Below, piece by piece: positions 16,638 through 24,374 of a DNA stretch of 64,000 nucleotides. The notes beneath the pieces were generated by a model. The model searched no databases and was not told the origin of the DNA. It saw nothing but the letters and a program-made list of their open reading frames with translations. Made by a program: the position numbers and the translations under genes. Source of the DNA: Pedobacter paludis. GTDB lineage: Bacteria; Bacteroidota; Bacteroidia; Sphingobacteriales; Sphingobacteriaceae. The number at the start of each line of letters is the position of its first letter. Position 1 is the first letter of the stretch. The stretch is from the NCBI RefSeq assembly GCF_003173575.1, contig NZ_QGNY01000004.1, positions 1 through 64,000 of the forward strand, given 5' to 3'.

Positions 16638-18404
16638 ATGAGAGATTTTTTTAAATATCTATTTGCCTCAATGCTAGGCTTTTTCCTTTCTATTGTTATT
16701 GTAATTATCATTTTTGTAGCGTTTATAACCATAGCCATCTCATCAATGGATAGCGATAAAACCATTGTTGTTGGCAATAATTCTGTTTTGTTTTTAAATC
16801 TAGATCAGGCCATTACCGAACGTACTCCTAAAAATCCATTTGGCAATTTGCCAATTTTAGGTGGAGAAGAAAAGGATGGAATTGGTTTAAACGATTTGCT
16901 TAAAGCAATTGCAAGAGCCAAAACAGACGATAACATTAAATGTATTTATTTAAATGTAAGCAGTCCGAATGCAGGTTTTGCAACCATGCGTGAAGTTAGA
17001 AATGCATTAATCGATTTTAAGAAATCTGGGAAACAGATTATCGCCTATAGCGAAGTTTACACTCAAGGTGCATATTATCTGGCTTCTGCATCAAATAAGG
17101 TCTATTTAAATCCAGAGGGATCATTAGAATTTAAAGGTTTCAGTTCTGAACTTACCTTTTTTAAAGGAACGCTAGAAAAAATTGGAGTAGAAATGCAGGT
17201 TATCCGCGTTGGAAATTATAAAAGCGCCGTAGAACCCTTCATTCTTGATAAAATGAGCGATTATAACCGCAAGCAAGTTACAGCTTACGTTGGTGGTTTG
17301 TACAACACGTTTTTAACTGATATTGCCGAAACAAGAAAACTTCAAAAAGATAGTTTGTTTTCTGTAGCAGATAATTATAAAATAAGAGAACCTCAGGATG
17401 CCCTTAATTTTAAAATGATTGATGGATTAAAATATAAGGATCAGATTTTAGAAGAAATAAAAGATTTGTCTGGCAGATCAAAAAAAGAAAACATCATCTC
17501 GGTGTCTATAAACGATTACATCAAAAACAATACTTCAACAGGTTCTGGAAAAGATAGAGTTGCCATTATTTATGCAAACGGTGAAATTAACGGTGGTGAG
17601 GGCTCTGATATATCAATAGGTTCTGAAAGAATTTCAAGAGCAATCCGTAAGGCACGATTGGATGATGACATTAAAGCAATTGTTTTGCGTGTAAATTCTC
17701 CGGGCGGAAGCGCATTGGCATCTGATGTAATTTGGAGAGAAGTGGTTTTAACCAAAAAAGTGAAACCGGTAATTGCATCTTTCGGAGATGTTGCCGCATC
17801 TGGCGGATATTATATCGGATGCGCTGCCGATAGTATTTTTGTTCAGCCAAATACGATTACAGGTTCTATTGGGGTTTTTGGAATTATCCCAAACTTCCAA
17901 AACCTAATGACAAATAAACTTGGGATTACTTTTGATGGCGTAAAAACAGGAAAATACGCTGATATTATGGCCACCAACAGACCAATGACACCGGGCGAAA
18001 GATTTATCATTCAAAATGAATTAAATAGAATTTACAGTGGTTTTGTTAGCCGCGTGGCTGATGGAAGAAAGAAAAGCAAAGCGTACATTGATAGCATCGG
18101 CGGTGGCCACGTTTGGATTGGAACTGATGCCGTTCAAATTGGTTTAGCCGATAGAATCGGAAGCTTTAACGATGCCATAAAAGCGGCAGCAAAAAAGGCT
18201 AAACTTAAAGATTATAAAGTAGTAGAATATCCTGATGTCATCGACCCTTTAAAATCGTTCTTGGAAGAAAGTACCGATCGGATTAAAACGTATTATACCA
18301 AGCAGGAACTGGGCGATAACTACATGCTTTACCAACAGATGAAAAAAGTTGTAGCAAGCTCCGGAATCCAAGCGAGAATGCCTTTTGAAGCGGTAATAAA
18401 ATAA
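16638..18404 (+). CDS. sppA: Signal peptide peptidase SppA, 67K type
   Basis: A 588-residue membrane-bound serine protease that degrades leftover signal peptides. One N-terminal membrane anchor (about residues 8-35, SMLGFFLSIVIVIIIFVAFI) is followed by two tandem ClpP-like domains. The catalytic dyad is split as in E. coli SppA: Lys195 in NYKSAVEPF of the first domain and Ser388 in ASGGYYIGC of the second. The second domain starts near 306 (RVAIIYANGEINGG). The family's usual length is about 600. No partner gene is adjacent. Confidence 0.95.
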   Translation: MRDFFKYLFASMLGFFLSIVIVIIIFVAFITIAISSMDSDKTIVVGNNSVLFLNLDQAITERTPKNPFGNLPILGGEEKDGIGLNDLLKAIARAKTDDNIKCIYLNVSSPNAGFATMREVRNALIDFKKSGKQIIAYSEVYTQGAYYLASASNKVYLNPEGSLEFKGFSSELTFFKGTLEKIGVEMQVIRVGNYKSAVEPFILDKMSDYNRKQVTAYVGGLYNTFLTDIAETRKLQKDSLFSVADNYKIREPQDALNFKMIDGLKYKDQILEEIKDLSGRSKKENIISVSINDYIKNNTSTGSGKDRVAIIYANGEINGGEGSDISIGSERISRAIRKARLDDDIKAIVLRVNSPGGSALASDVIWREVVLTKKVKPVIASFGDVAASGGYYIGCAADSIFVQPNTITGSIGVFGIIPNFQNLMTNKLGITFDGVKTGKYADIMATNRPMTPGERFIIQNELNRIYSGFVSRVADGRKKSKAYIDSIGGGHVWIGTDAVQIGLADRIGSFNDAIKAAAKKAKLKDYKVVEYPDVIDPLKSFLEESTDRIKTYYTKQELGDNYMLYQQMKKVVASSGIQARMPFEAVIK

Positions 18405-18422
18405 GGGTTAACGGAAAAGATA

Positions 18423-18546
18423 AATGTAAGATGGGAAATAGTGTTGCTGATGTACAAAAAGCATTGCCACAAACCAAAAACAACATCATCAGAATTGCTG
18501 GTGTAGATGAACAGGGAACTTATCTGATTTTATTCCATCTTACATT
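18423..18546. repeat. Inverted repeat AATGTAAGATGG / CCATCTTACATT
   Basis: Perfect 12-bp arms at 18423-18434 and 18535-18546 enclose about 100 bp. The arm is the same vocabulary as at 14933-14995. The enclosed part contains a 51-codon frame (18431-18586) whose translation (SVADVQKALPQTKN...) looks protein-like, but it has no recognisable start signal. I regard it as a remnant at most. Confidence 0.55.
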
Positions 18547-18558
18547 ATCCATTTTCCA

Positions 18559-19188
18559 TTATTTAACTAATTTCCATTCTGGATGAAGCGTTAAATAAGT
18601 ACCATTAACAGGCACATTTATTGGATGTACGGTTAGTGAAATGCTTTTCCCTTTAACAAACTCAAAACCTATCCCCTCGGTCTTGGAATCATAAACCAGA
18701 ACACTATCTTTTACTTCATTGATATAAGTTGCAATCTGAATAATTCCGGGAAATTTAGTTCGGGTGTCTTCCATGCTCCTTTCGGTTCCAAAACCATCTT
18801 GGGTTTTAAACTGCTTCGATGTTATTCTAATTTGTTTAACATCCTTGGTGGTTAGGGTAGTATCCTTATAGGAAGAATAAATAGCAATCTCGTTTCGACC
18901 ATTTTGGGCAGAATCTTTACTATACCAAATTCCCCAGGCTTTGCCCATTGCAGCATCGCCGGCATCTGGCTTACCCAATTTTTTACCAACGTTTTCTATA
19001 TTTTCACCTAGAGAAATATCCCCTACCGATCTTCCAGGGACAATTAAATATCTTTCATCAATGATTTTTCCCGGTCCCGATTCAATGCTTGCAATAGAAT
19101 CGCCTTTATTGGTATCGTTTGTTTTTGACGACTGACAGGCACATAAACCTACGCTTAATCCTAAAAGTATAATTTTTACTGATTTCAT
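18559..19188 (-). CDS. Hypothetical lipoprotein
   Basis: A 209-residue protein with a lipoprotein signal peptide; the lipobox LSVGLCAC ends at Cys18. The mature part starts QSSKTNDTNKGDS, a flexible linker, then contains a domain starting YLIVPGRSVGDISLGENIENVGKKLGKPD, which resembles the small beta-rich repeats found in secreted proteins of this phylum. No enzyme motif is visible. Outer-membrane attachment is likely, since residue +2 is not Asp. It is divergent from the polX-like gene. Confidence 0.75.
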   Translation of the reverse strand: MKSVKIILLGLSVGLCACQSSKTNDTNKGDSIASIESGPGKIIDERYLIVPGRSVGDISLGENIENVGKKLGKPDAGDAAMGKAWGIWYSKDSAQNGRNEIAIYSSYKDTTLTTKDVKQIRITSKQFKTQDGFGTERSMEDTRTKFPGIIQIATYINEVKDSVLVYDSKTEGIGFEFVKGKSISLTVHPINVPVNGTYLTLHPEWKLVK

Positions 19189-19276
19189 ATTTAAAGAACA
19201 ATGGTTTAGGAAAATTGTGTGCAGAATCTAATTACTAAATGAAGTTTTAAGGCATTATTTTCTAATTTTACAACTT

Positions 19277-20965
19277 ATGGAAAATAAAACCATCGCCCGT
19301 ACTTTACGCCTATTGTCGCAGTTAATGGAACTGCACAATGAAAATCCTTTCAAAATTAAATCTATTGCCAATGCCTATTTTAAGGTTGATAAATTGCCTT
19401 TTGCATTAAAGGATAAACCCGTAGAGGATATTGATAAAATTGAAGGAATTGGTAAAGGTCTGGCATCGAAAATTATCGAATTACTTCAAACTGGAGAACT
19501 TAAGGAACTCAACGATATTATTCGGCAAACGCCAGAAGGTGTTGTAGAAATGCTTGCCATTAAAGGCATTGGTCCAAAAAAAATCTCCATCATCTGGAAT
19601 ACACTTGGCATCGAAAGCATTGGAGAACTTTATTATGCCTGTAATGAGAATCGCTTAATTGAAGCCAAGGGCTTTGGTTTAAAAACTCAAGAGGAGATCA
19701 AAAATGCAATTGAATTTAAGCTGGCAGCGAACGGCAGATTTTTATATGCCCAAGTTGAAGGATTTGCGGAGACATTATCATCTCAACTTTCTGCATGGCT
19801 GGTTAAAGTAGATCATGATGCTTTGCTTGGCTTTGGAGGTCAATACCGCCGTTGCTGTGAGATTATTGATGAGCTGGAGATCGTTATCGGTGCAGAAAAT
19901 TTAGATGCAGTTATCAATAACATCATTTCATTTGGCCCTTTATCTTTAATTCAAGCAGAAGATTCATTTATTGCAACAACTGAAGCCGGTTTTAGAATAA
20001 AAATTTATGTTGTAGAAAAATCAGCTTTTTATCTTGAATGGTTTAAGATCACTGGAAATTCTGAACACGTTGAAAAAGTTTTAAAATTGGCAGGACAGGG
20101 TCCTTTTATAAATGAAAATGAAATTTATAAAAAAGCTGGACTTGCTTTTATAGAACCAGAACTGCGTGAGGATTTTGATGAAATTGAGTTGGCAAAAGCC
20201 GATAAACTTCCAACATTAATTAAATATGAGGATTTAAAAGGCAGTTTACACAATCACTCAACATGGTCAGATGGCGTACATACTTTAGAACAAATGGCAC
20301 TTTATTGTAAAGAGCAATTAAATCTGCAATATCTTGGCATTTGCGATCACTCTAAAACAGCGGTATATGCTAAAGGCTTAAACGAACAGCGTGTTTTTGG
20401 TCAACATCAAGAAATTGATGCTTTAAATGAAAAGCTTGCTCCATTTAAAATTTTTAAAGGTATAGAGAGCGATATTTTAAGCGATGGATCTTTGGATTAT
20501 TCTGATGAAATCTTAAAAACCTTCGATTTCGTTGTGGCTTCTGTTCACAGCAATTTACGCATGGATGAAGCTAAGGCAACTGCCCGTTTATTAAAGGCGA
20601 TTGAAAATCCGTATACAACTATTCTAGGCCATCCAACAGGAAGATTATTATTAAGCCGTGCAGGCTATCCAATAGATTATAAAAAAATTATAGATGCTTG
20701 CGCAGCAAACAAAGTGGTAATAGAAATTAATGCAAACCCTTTAAGATTGGATTTAGATTGGCGCTGGCACCGTTATGCTTTAGAAAAAGGTGTATTGCTT
20801 TCTGTAAATCCAGATGCGCATAGAACCGAAGGTTTTAATGATATGCACTATGGTATTTTGGTCGCCCGTAAAGGTGGTTTAAGTGCCGATAAATGTTTAA
20901 ATGCTTTTTCGTTAGAAGAAATTACTGAATATTTTGATAGTAAAAAGCAAAACTACCACGGATAA
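19277..20965 (+). CDS. PolX-family protein with degenerate polymerase site and intact PHP nuclease domain
   Basis: The 562-residue protein has the full PolX order: an N-terminal helix-hairpin-helix part (IEGIGKGLASKIIEL, IKGIGPKKISIIW), a polymerase palm and a C-terminal PHP domain. In active PolX the palm reads GS-x-RR...D-L-D. Here the segment near residues 191-209 is GGQYRRCCEIIDELEIVIG, so both aspartates are Glu. The third (V-D-L-R in active enzymes) is replaced in FRIKIYVV. The PHP metal ligands are all present: HNHSTWSDG (about 327), CDHS, ESD, SVHS, GHPTG and NPDAH. It is therefore probably a 3'-5' exonuclease or phosphatase in DNA repair rather than a polymerase. It starts at ATG 19277. 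Confidence 0.88.
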   Translation: MENKTIARTLRLLSQLMELHNENPFKIKSIANAYFKVDKLPFALKDKPVEDIDKIEGIGKGLASKIIELLQTGELKELNDIIRQTPEGVVEMLAIKGIGPKKISIIWNTLGIESIGELYYACNENRLIEAKGFGLKTQEEIKNAIEFKLAANGRFLYAQVEGFAETLSSQLSAWLVKVDHDALLGFGGQYRRCCEIIDELEIVIGAENLDAVINNIISFGPLSLIQAEDSFIATTEAGFRIKIYVVEKSAFYLEWFKITGNSEHVEKVLKLAGQGPFINENEIYKKAGLAFIEPELREDFDEIELAKADKLPTLIKYEDLKGSLHNHSTWSDGVHTLEQMALYCKEQLNLQYLGICDHSKTAVYAKGLNEQRVFGQHQEIDALNEKLAPFKIFKGIESDILSDGSLDYSDEILKTFDFVVASVHSNLRMDEAKATARLLKAIENPYTTILGHPTGRLLLSRAGYPIDYKKIIDACAANKVVIEINANPLRLDLDWRWHRYALEKGVLLSVNPDAHRTEGFNDMHYGILVARKGGLSADKCLNAFSLEEITEYFDSKKQNYHG

Positions 20966-21016
20966 AAAGGATAAACACAGATTTAGACAATATGTGTCCA
21001 CCTGTGAAAATCTGTG
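20956..21016. repeat. Dyad CACAGATTT / AAATCTGTG
   Basis: The arms CACAGATTT (20976-20984) and AAATCTGTG (21008-21016), with flanking CCACGGATAAAAAGGATAAA, belong to a dispersed palindrome family; 27652-27729 has a related dyad. It sits immediately before the promoter-like box of the DUF4254 gene. Confidence 0.55.
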
Positions 21017-21027
21017 GCAAAAAACCA

Positions 21028-21035
21028 TAACTTTG
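21028..21035 (+). promoter_or_regulatory. Promoter -7 box TAACTTTG close to the DUF4254 start
   Basis: TAACTTTG matches the Bacteroidota TAnnTTTG box. The start ATG is only 4 bp further on, at 21040. If the box is used, transcription would start a few bases before or at the ATG, giving a nearly leaderless message. No good TTTG -33 box lies 19 bp upstream. Confidence 0.4.
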
Positions 21036-21039
21036 TGCC

Positions 21040-21642
21040 ATGATAAGTGAAATTGCCAACCGCATATTTAATCAAGCCATTGTAGATTACCATAAGTTTG
21101 ATGACATTGACCAACCTGTAGAAAACCCTTACGATGCCGAGAGTTTAGAGCATTTATTTTATGTTAAAAACTGGATTGATACTGCTCAATGGCACATGGA
21201 AGATGTAGTACGCAATCCGCAAATTGATCCGGTTGAAGGTTTAAGCTGGAAACGAAGAATTGATGCACAAAATCAAGTTCGTACAGATATGGTAGAATTT
21301 ATTGATGGATATTTTTTAAATCTTTATCAAGGTGTCGTTGCTTTACCAGATGCTAAAATAAATACCGAAAGCCCTGCATGGGCAATAGATAGACTTTCAA
21401 TTTTGGCATTGAAAATTTACCACATGAAGGAGGAAGCAGAGCGTGAAAGCGCATCTGTAGAGCATCGTGCACAATGTCAAACCAAACTAGATATTCTTTT
21501 ATCCCAAAGGGATGATTTATCTCAGAGTATTGATGAGTTATTGAGCGATATTGAGGCTGGTAAAAAATACATGAAAGTGTATAAGCAGATGAAAATGTAT
21601 AACGACCCGAGCTTAAATCCGGTTTTGTATAAAAAAGCGTAG
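21040..21642 (+). CDS. DUF4254 family protein
   Basis: A 200-residue helical, soluble protein. EIANRIFNQAIVDYHKFDDIDQPVENPY at the start and WDTAQWHMEDVVRNPQIDP-like sequence (residues 46-66) are features I associate with DUF4254. The C-terminal part is a long coiled coil (about 130-190: KMEEAERESASVEHRAQ-type helices). Function is unknown. It stands upstream of a GT9 glycosyltransferase and a SixA phosphatase on the same strand, an arrangement I have seen in this phylum and which suggests a link to cell-surface polysaccharide synthesis. Confidence 0.8.
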   Translation: MISEIANRIFNQAIVDYHKFDDIDQPVENPYDAESLEHLFYVKNWIDTAQWHMEDVVRNPQIDPVEGLSWKRRIDAQNQVRTDMVEFIDGYFLNLYQGVVALPDAKINTESPAWAIDRLSILALKIYHMKEEAERESASVEHRAQCQTKLDILLSQRDDLSQSIDELLSDIEAGKKYMKVYKQMKMYNDPSLNPVLYKKA

Positions 21643-21654
21643 AAATTAATCAAC

Positions 21655-21708
21655 CACAAAGGCACGAAGAACACAAAGGAAAATCTTGGTGCTTTTTGTG
21701 TCTTTGTG
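21655..21708. repeat. Dyad CACAAAGGCACGAAGAA / CTTTTTGTGTCTTTGTG
   Basis: Left arm at 21655-21671 and right arm at 21692-21708 are imperfect inverted copies with about four mismatches. The right arm ends on the base before the ATG at 21709 of the glycosyltransferase gene, so a hairpin would cover its ribosome-binding region. Confidence 0.6.
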
Positions 21709-22752
21709 ATGAACAAGCCTATGGCATTAACAGAAAAAATTATTGTTTTACGTTTTTCAGCCATGGGCGATGTTGCGATGGTAGCTTCTGTTTTACAGGA
21801 ATTTTGTGTTCAAAATCCATCTGTAGAAATTATCATGGTTAGTCGCGAGGCCTTTAAACCCTTTTTTGATGGCATAGATAATTTGATTTTTCACCCAATT
21901 CAGCCAAAAACAATTCATAAAGGCATTTCTGGGCTATTTAAACTTTATACAGCATTAAAAAAATACAAGCCCTATGCCATTGCAGATCTGCACGATAACT
22001 TAAGAAGTAGAACCCTTTCTTTATTCTTCCGTTTAGCTGGAATAAAAATTAAACGAATTGACAAAGGCAGGGCTGAAAAAAAAGCTTTAACACGAACAAC
22101 AAATAAAATATTTAAACCACTCCGTCCAACTGTAGAACGTTACGCTGATGTTTTTAGGGAATTAGGATTTACCATCAGGCTTAGCCATAAACTAAAAAAA
22201 TCACCAAAAAATCTTCCGCAAAAAGCAGAAGCGTTCTTTAAGAAAGATGCAACACAAAAAATAGGCATCTCCCCTTTCGCTCAACACCTTTATAAGGTCT
22301 ATCCTTTAGATAAAATGGAACAAGTAATTTCTTCATTAAGTCTTTTAGGTTATGAGCTTTTCATATTTGGTGGGGGAAAAACTGAACAGGATACTGCAGA
22401 AAAATGGGCTAAAGCTCATCCCAATACACATAATTTAATTGGGAACTTTAAATTATCTGAAGAATTGGCCATTATTTCAAATCTCGATTTGATGTTAAGC
22501 ATGGATTCATCCGGCATGCATATGGCATCGTTAGAAGGAATTCCAGTCGTTTCGATTTGGGGACCTACACACCCTTATGCTGGTTTTTTGGGGTATGGGC
22601 AGTTAGAAAGTGACTGTATCCAAATTGATGATCCCGTTCGGCCAAATTCTATTTATGGAAACAAACCCTGTATCTGTGGTGTTGAAAGTTGTATGGACTT
22701 AATCAAGCCCGAAACGATTGTAAACAAAATAAAAGAAAAATTAAATGGCTAA
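21709..22752 (+). CDS. Glycosyltransferase family 9 (heptosyltransferase-like)
   Basis: About 347 residues. IIVLRFSAMGDVAMVASVL is the GT9 N-terminal strand-loop, and the second nucleotide-sugar-binding half holds IGISPFAQHLYKVYPLDKM, LFIFGGGKTEQ, NLIGNFKLSEELAIISNLDLMLSMDSSGMHMA and VSIWGPTHPYAGF, a typical donor-binding pattern. It would add heptose or another sugar to lipid A core or a glycan at the inner face of the cytoplasmic membrane. The start is ATG 21709 or, less likely, 21721. The 3' end overlaps the next gene by 8 bp, so the two are translationally coupled. Confidence 0.9.
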   Translation: MNKPMALTEKIIVLRFSAMGDVAMVASVLQEFCVQNPSVEIIMVSREAFKPFFDGIDNLIFHPIQPKTIHKGISGLFKLYTALKKYKPYAIADLHDNLRSRTLSLFFRLAGIKIKRIDKGRAEKKALTRTTNKIFKPLRPTVERYADVFRELGFTIRLSHKLKKSPKNLPQKAEAFFKKDATQKIGISPFAQHLYKVYPLDKMEQVISSLSLLGYELFIFGGGKTEQDTAEKWAKAHPNTHNLIGNFKLSEELAIISNLDLMLSMDSSGMHMASLEGIPVVSIWGPTHPYAGFLGYGQLESDCIQIDDPVRPNSIYGNKPCICGVESCMDLIKPETIVNKIKEKLNG

Positions 22753-23242
22753 AAACTTGCTTTTGGTACGTCATGCTAAGTCAGACTGGGGAAATATAGA
22801 TTTAAAAGATTTTGATAGACCGCTAAATAAAAGAGGAAAGGAAAATGCTCCAGAAATGGCACAACGCCTGTTAAAGCGAGGTTTTAAATTCGATTTAATG
22901 GTAAGCAGCCCTGCAAAAAGAGCTTTAACTACAGCTAAATATTTTGCAGAAGCCTATCAGATTGACGAAATCCAGCTAGAGCCCAGTATTTACGAAGCAA
23001 ATACAAATGCACTTTTAAAAGTTGTTAATGGTTTAAGCGACCAGGCAGAGACCGTTATTTTATTTGGACATAATGGTGGCTTAACCGATTTTGCAAACGA
23101 ACTGTGTGATGGCGACATTTATAACATTCCGACGGCTGGTATGACACTGATTTCTTTTCCCTTTGAATCTTGGCAGATGATAAGCAGAGGAACTGGTGAC
23201 CTGGTTTTCTTCGATTTCCCAAAAAACAAACAGGAAGTTTAA
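22745..23242 (+). CDS. SixA-like phosphohistidine phosphatase
   Basis: A 165-residue histidine phosphatase. The catalytic motif LLVRHAKSDW places the nucleophile at H10 with R9. The second histidine is in LFGHNGGL near residue 105, and SSPAKRALTTA is the conserved arginine loop. Family members remove phosphate from phosphohistidine on Hpt domains and phosphotransfer proteins. A stand-alone Hpt gene lies in this window (15697), but any link is inference. It overlaps the GT9 gene. Confidence 0.9.
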   Translation: MAKNLLLVRHAKSDWGNIDLKDFDRPLNKRGKENAPEMAQRLLKRGFKFDLMVSSPAKRALTTAKYFAEAYQIDEIQLEPSIYEANTNALLKVVNGLSDQAETVILFGHNGGLTDFANELCDGDIYNIPTAGMTLISFPFESWQMISRGTGDLVFFDFPKNKQEV

Positions 23243-23601
23243 GGCATAGCTAAGAAGCGGAGAATTTTCGATACGATACTGAGTTTGCTCCCAGTATTCC
23301 CCGCTGATTGAGGGAATTAAAGGGCATGGATTTAAGCAAAAAGCACCGCCTTGGTTAATTAAACCTGATTGCAATGAAAAGCCCCAGTTTTTTATTGGGC
23401 TTGAAATGAAAAGCAGGGCTGAAAAATCAAAAGAATTACTGAGCGAACATTTCCAAATAGAATTTATATTTTATTTTACTATCTTTGAATTTATAAAAAC
23501 GAAATCTGGCAATAGACATTTCGGTGAATTCATAACCTAAACTCCTCTGGTTATTTCATAATTCGTATCGCCAGAAAATTTATCCATTAATTTATCTGTA
23601 C
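23243..23601. other. Intergenic stretch with hairpin and promoter-like box
   Basis: No gene is visible. A hairpin AAGCCC/GGGCTT lies at 23379-23402 with a T6 run in its loop, not behind it. Two near copies of an ATGAAAAGC motif lie at about 23374 and 23406. A TATCTTTG box at 23480-23487 matches TAnnTTTG and could drive the DUF4290-murA pair, leaving a leader of about 110 nt. Confidence 0.45.
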
Positions 23602-24285
23602 ATGAATTTTGATTATAATACTACGCGTAGCCATTTAATTTTATCTGAATATGGCCGTAACGTACAAAATATGGTGAAGTATATTTGCGAATTGCCAACC
23701 ATTGAAGAACGTAATAAATATGCCCAGGCGGTTATAGACCTAATGGGGTTTTTGCAACCACATTTGCGTGATGTTGCTGATTTTAAGCACAAACTTTGGG
23801 ATCACCTACACATTATTTCTGGTTATCAGATTGATGTAGACAGTCCTTATCCAAAACCGCTGATTGAAAATGCTTATATAAAACCTGAGCCTCTTTCTTA
23901 TCCACAACAAAGAATTACGTATAAACATTACGGTAAAACTGTTGAGGTGTTAATCGAAAAAGCAATGCGTGAGGAAAATCCAGAGCATAAAAAGGCAATG
24001 GTTCAGGGAATTGCAAACTTTATGAAGATGGCATACGTTACTTGGAATAAGGATAATGTAAGCGATGATACCATAATTAAAGATTTAAAATATCTTTCTG
24101 GCGGATTACTCTCTCTTGATGAGGGTGTTAACTTGGCCAAAGTAGAATTTAGAGCGCCAAACCCTCGTCAGAACAACAACAACAATCGGGGAAGAACAAA
24201 TAATAACAACAACAACGGTAAAAACCGTCAGAACAATAACAATAATAATCGCAGACCAAACAACAACAATAAACCTAAATATTAA
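23602..24285 (+). CDS. DUF4290 family protein with Asn-rich tail
   Basis: A 227-residue soluble protein that in this phylum is normally found upstream of murA, as here (90 bp before it). The folded part runs to about residue 190, with LILSEYGRNVQNMVKYICELPTIEERN and LWDHLHIISGYQIDVDSPYP as conserved segments. Residues about 190-227 are almost only Asn with Arg, Gly, Lys and Pro, encoded by AAC/AAT repeats. The tail is basic and disordered, which could bind RNA or acidic partners. Function is unknown. Confidence 0.85.
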   Translation: MNFDYNTTRSHLILSEYGRNVQNMVKYICELPTIEERNKYAQAVIDLMGFLQPHLRDVADFKHKLWDHLHIISGYQIDVDSPYPKPLIENAYIKPEPLSYPQQRITYKHYGKTVEVLIEKAMREENPEHKKAMVQGIANFMKMAYVTWNKDNVSDDTIIKDLKYLSGGLLSLDEGVNLAKVEFRAPNPRQNNNNNRGRTNNNNNNGKNRQNNNNNNRRPNNNNKPKY

Positions 24286-24374
24286 AGGAAAGGTAAAAGG
24301 CATAAAGTGGAACGAAAGTTTAAGTTTCTGCCCATCTCTATACTTGATACTTAATACTAAATACTAAAAGATAT

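Noticed and set aside
18431-18586. 51-codon gene between sppA and the lipoprotein gene
   Set aside because: The translation looks protein-like, but it lies inside an inverted repeat, overlaps the 3' end of the opposite gene and has no ribosome-binding region; noted in the repeat entry instead.
23379-23402. Terminator after the sixA-like gene
   Set aside because: The T run is within the loop, not after the stem, and the stem has only six pairs at 137 bp from the stop codon.
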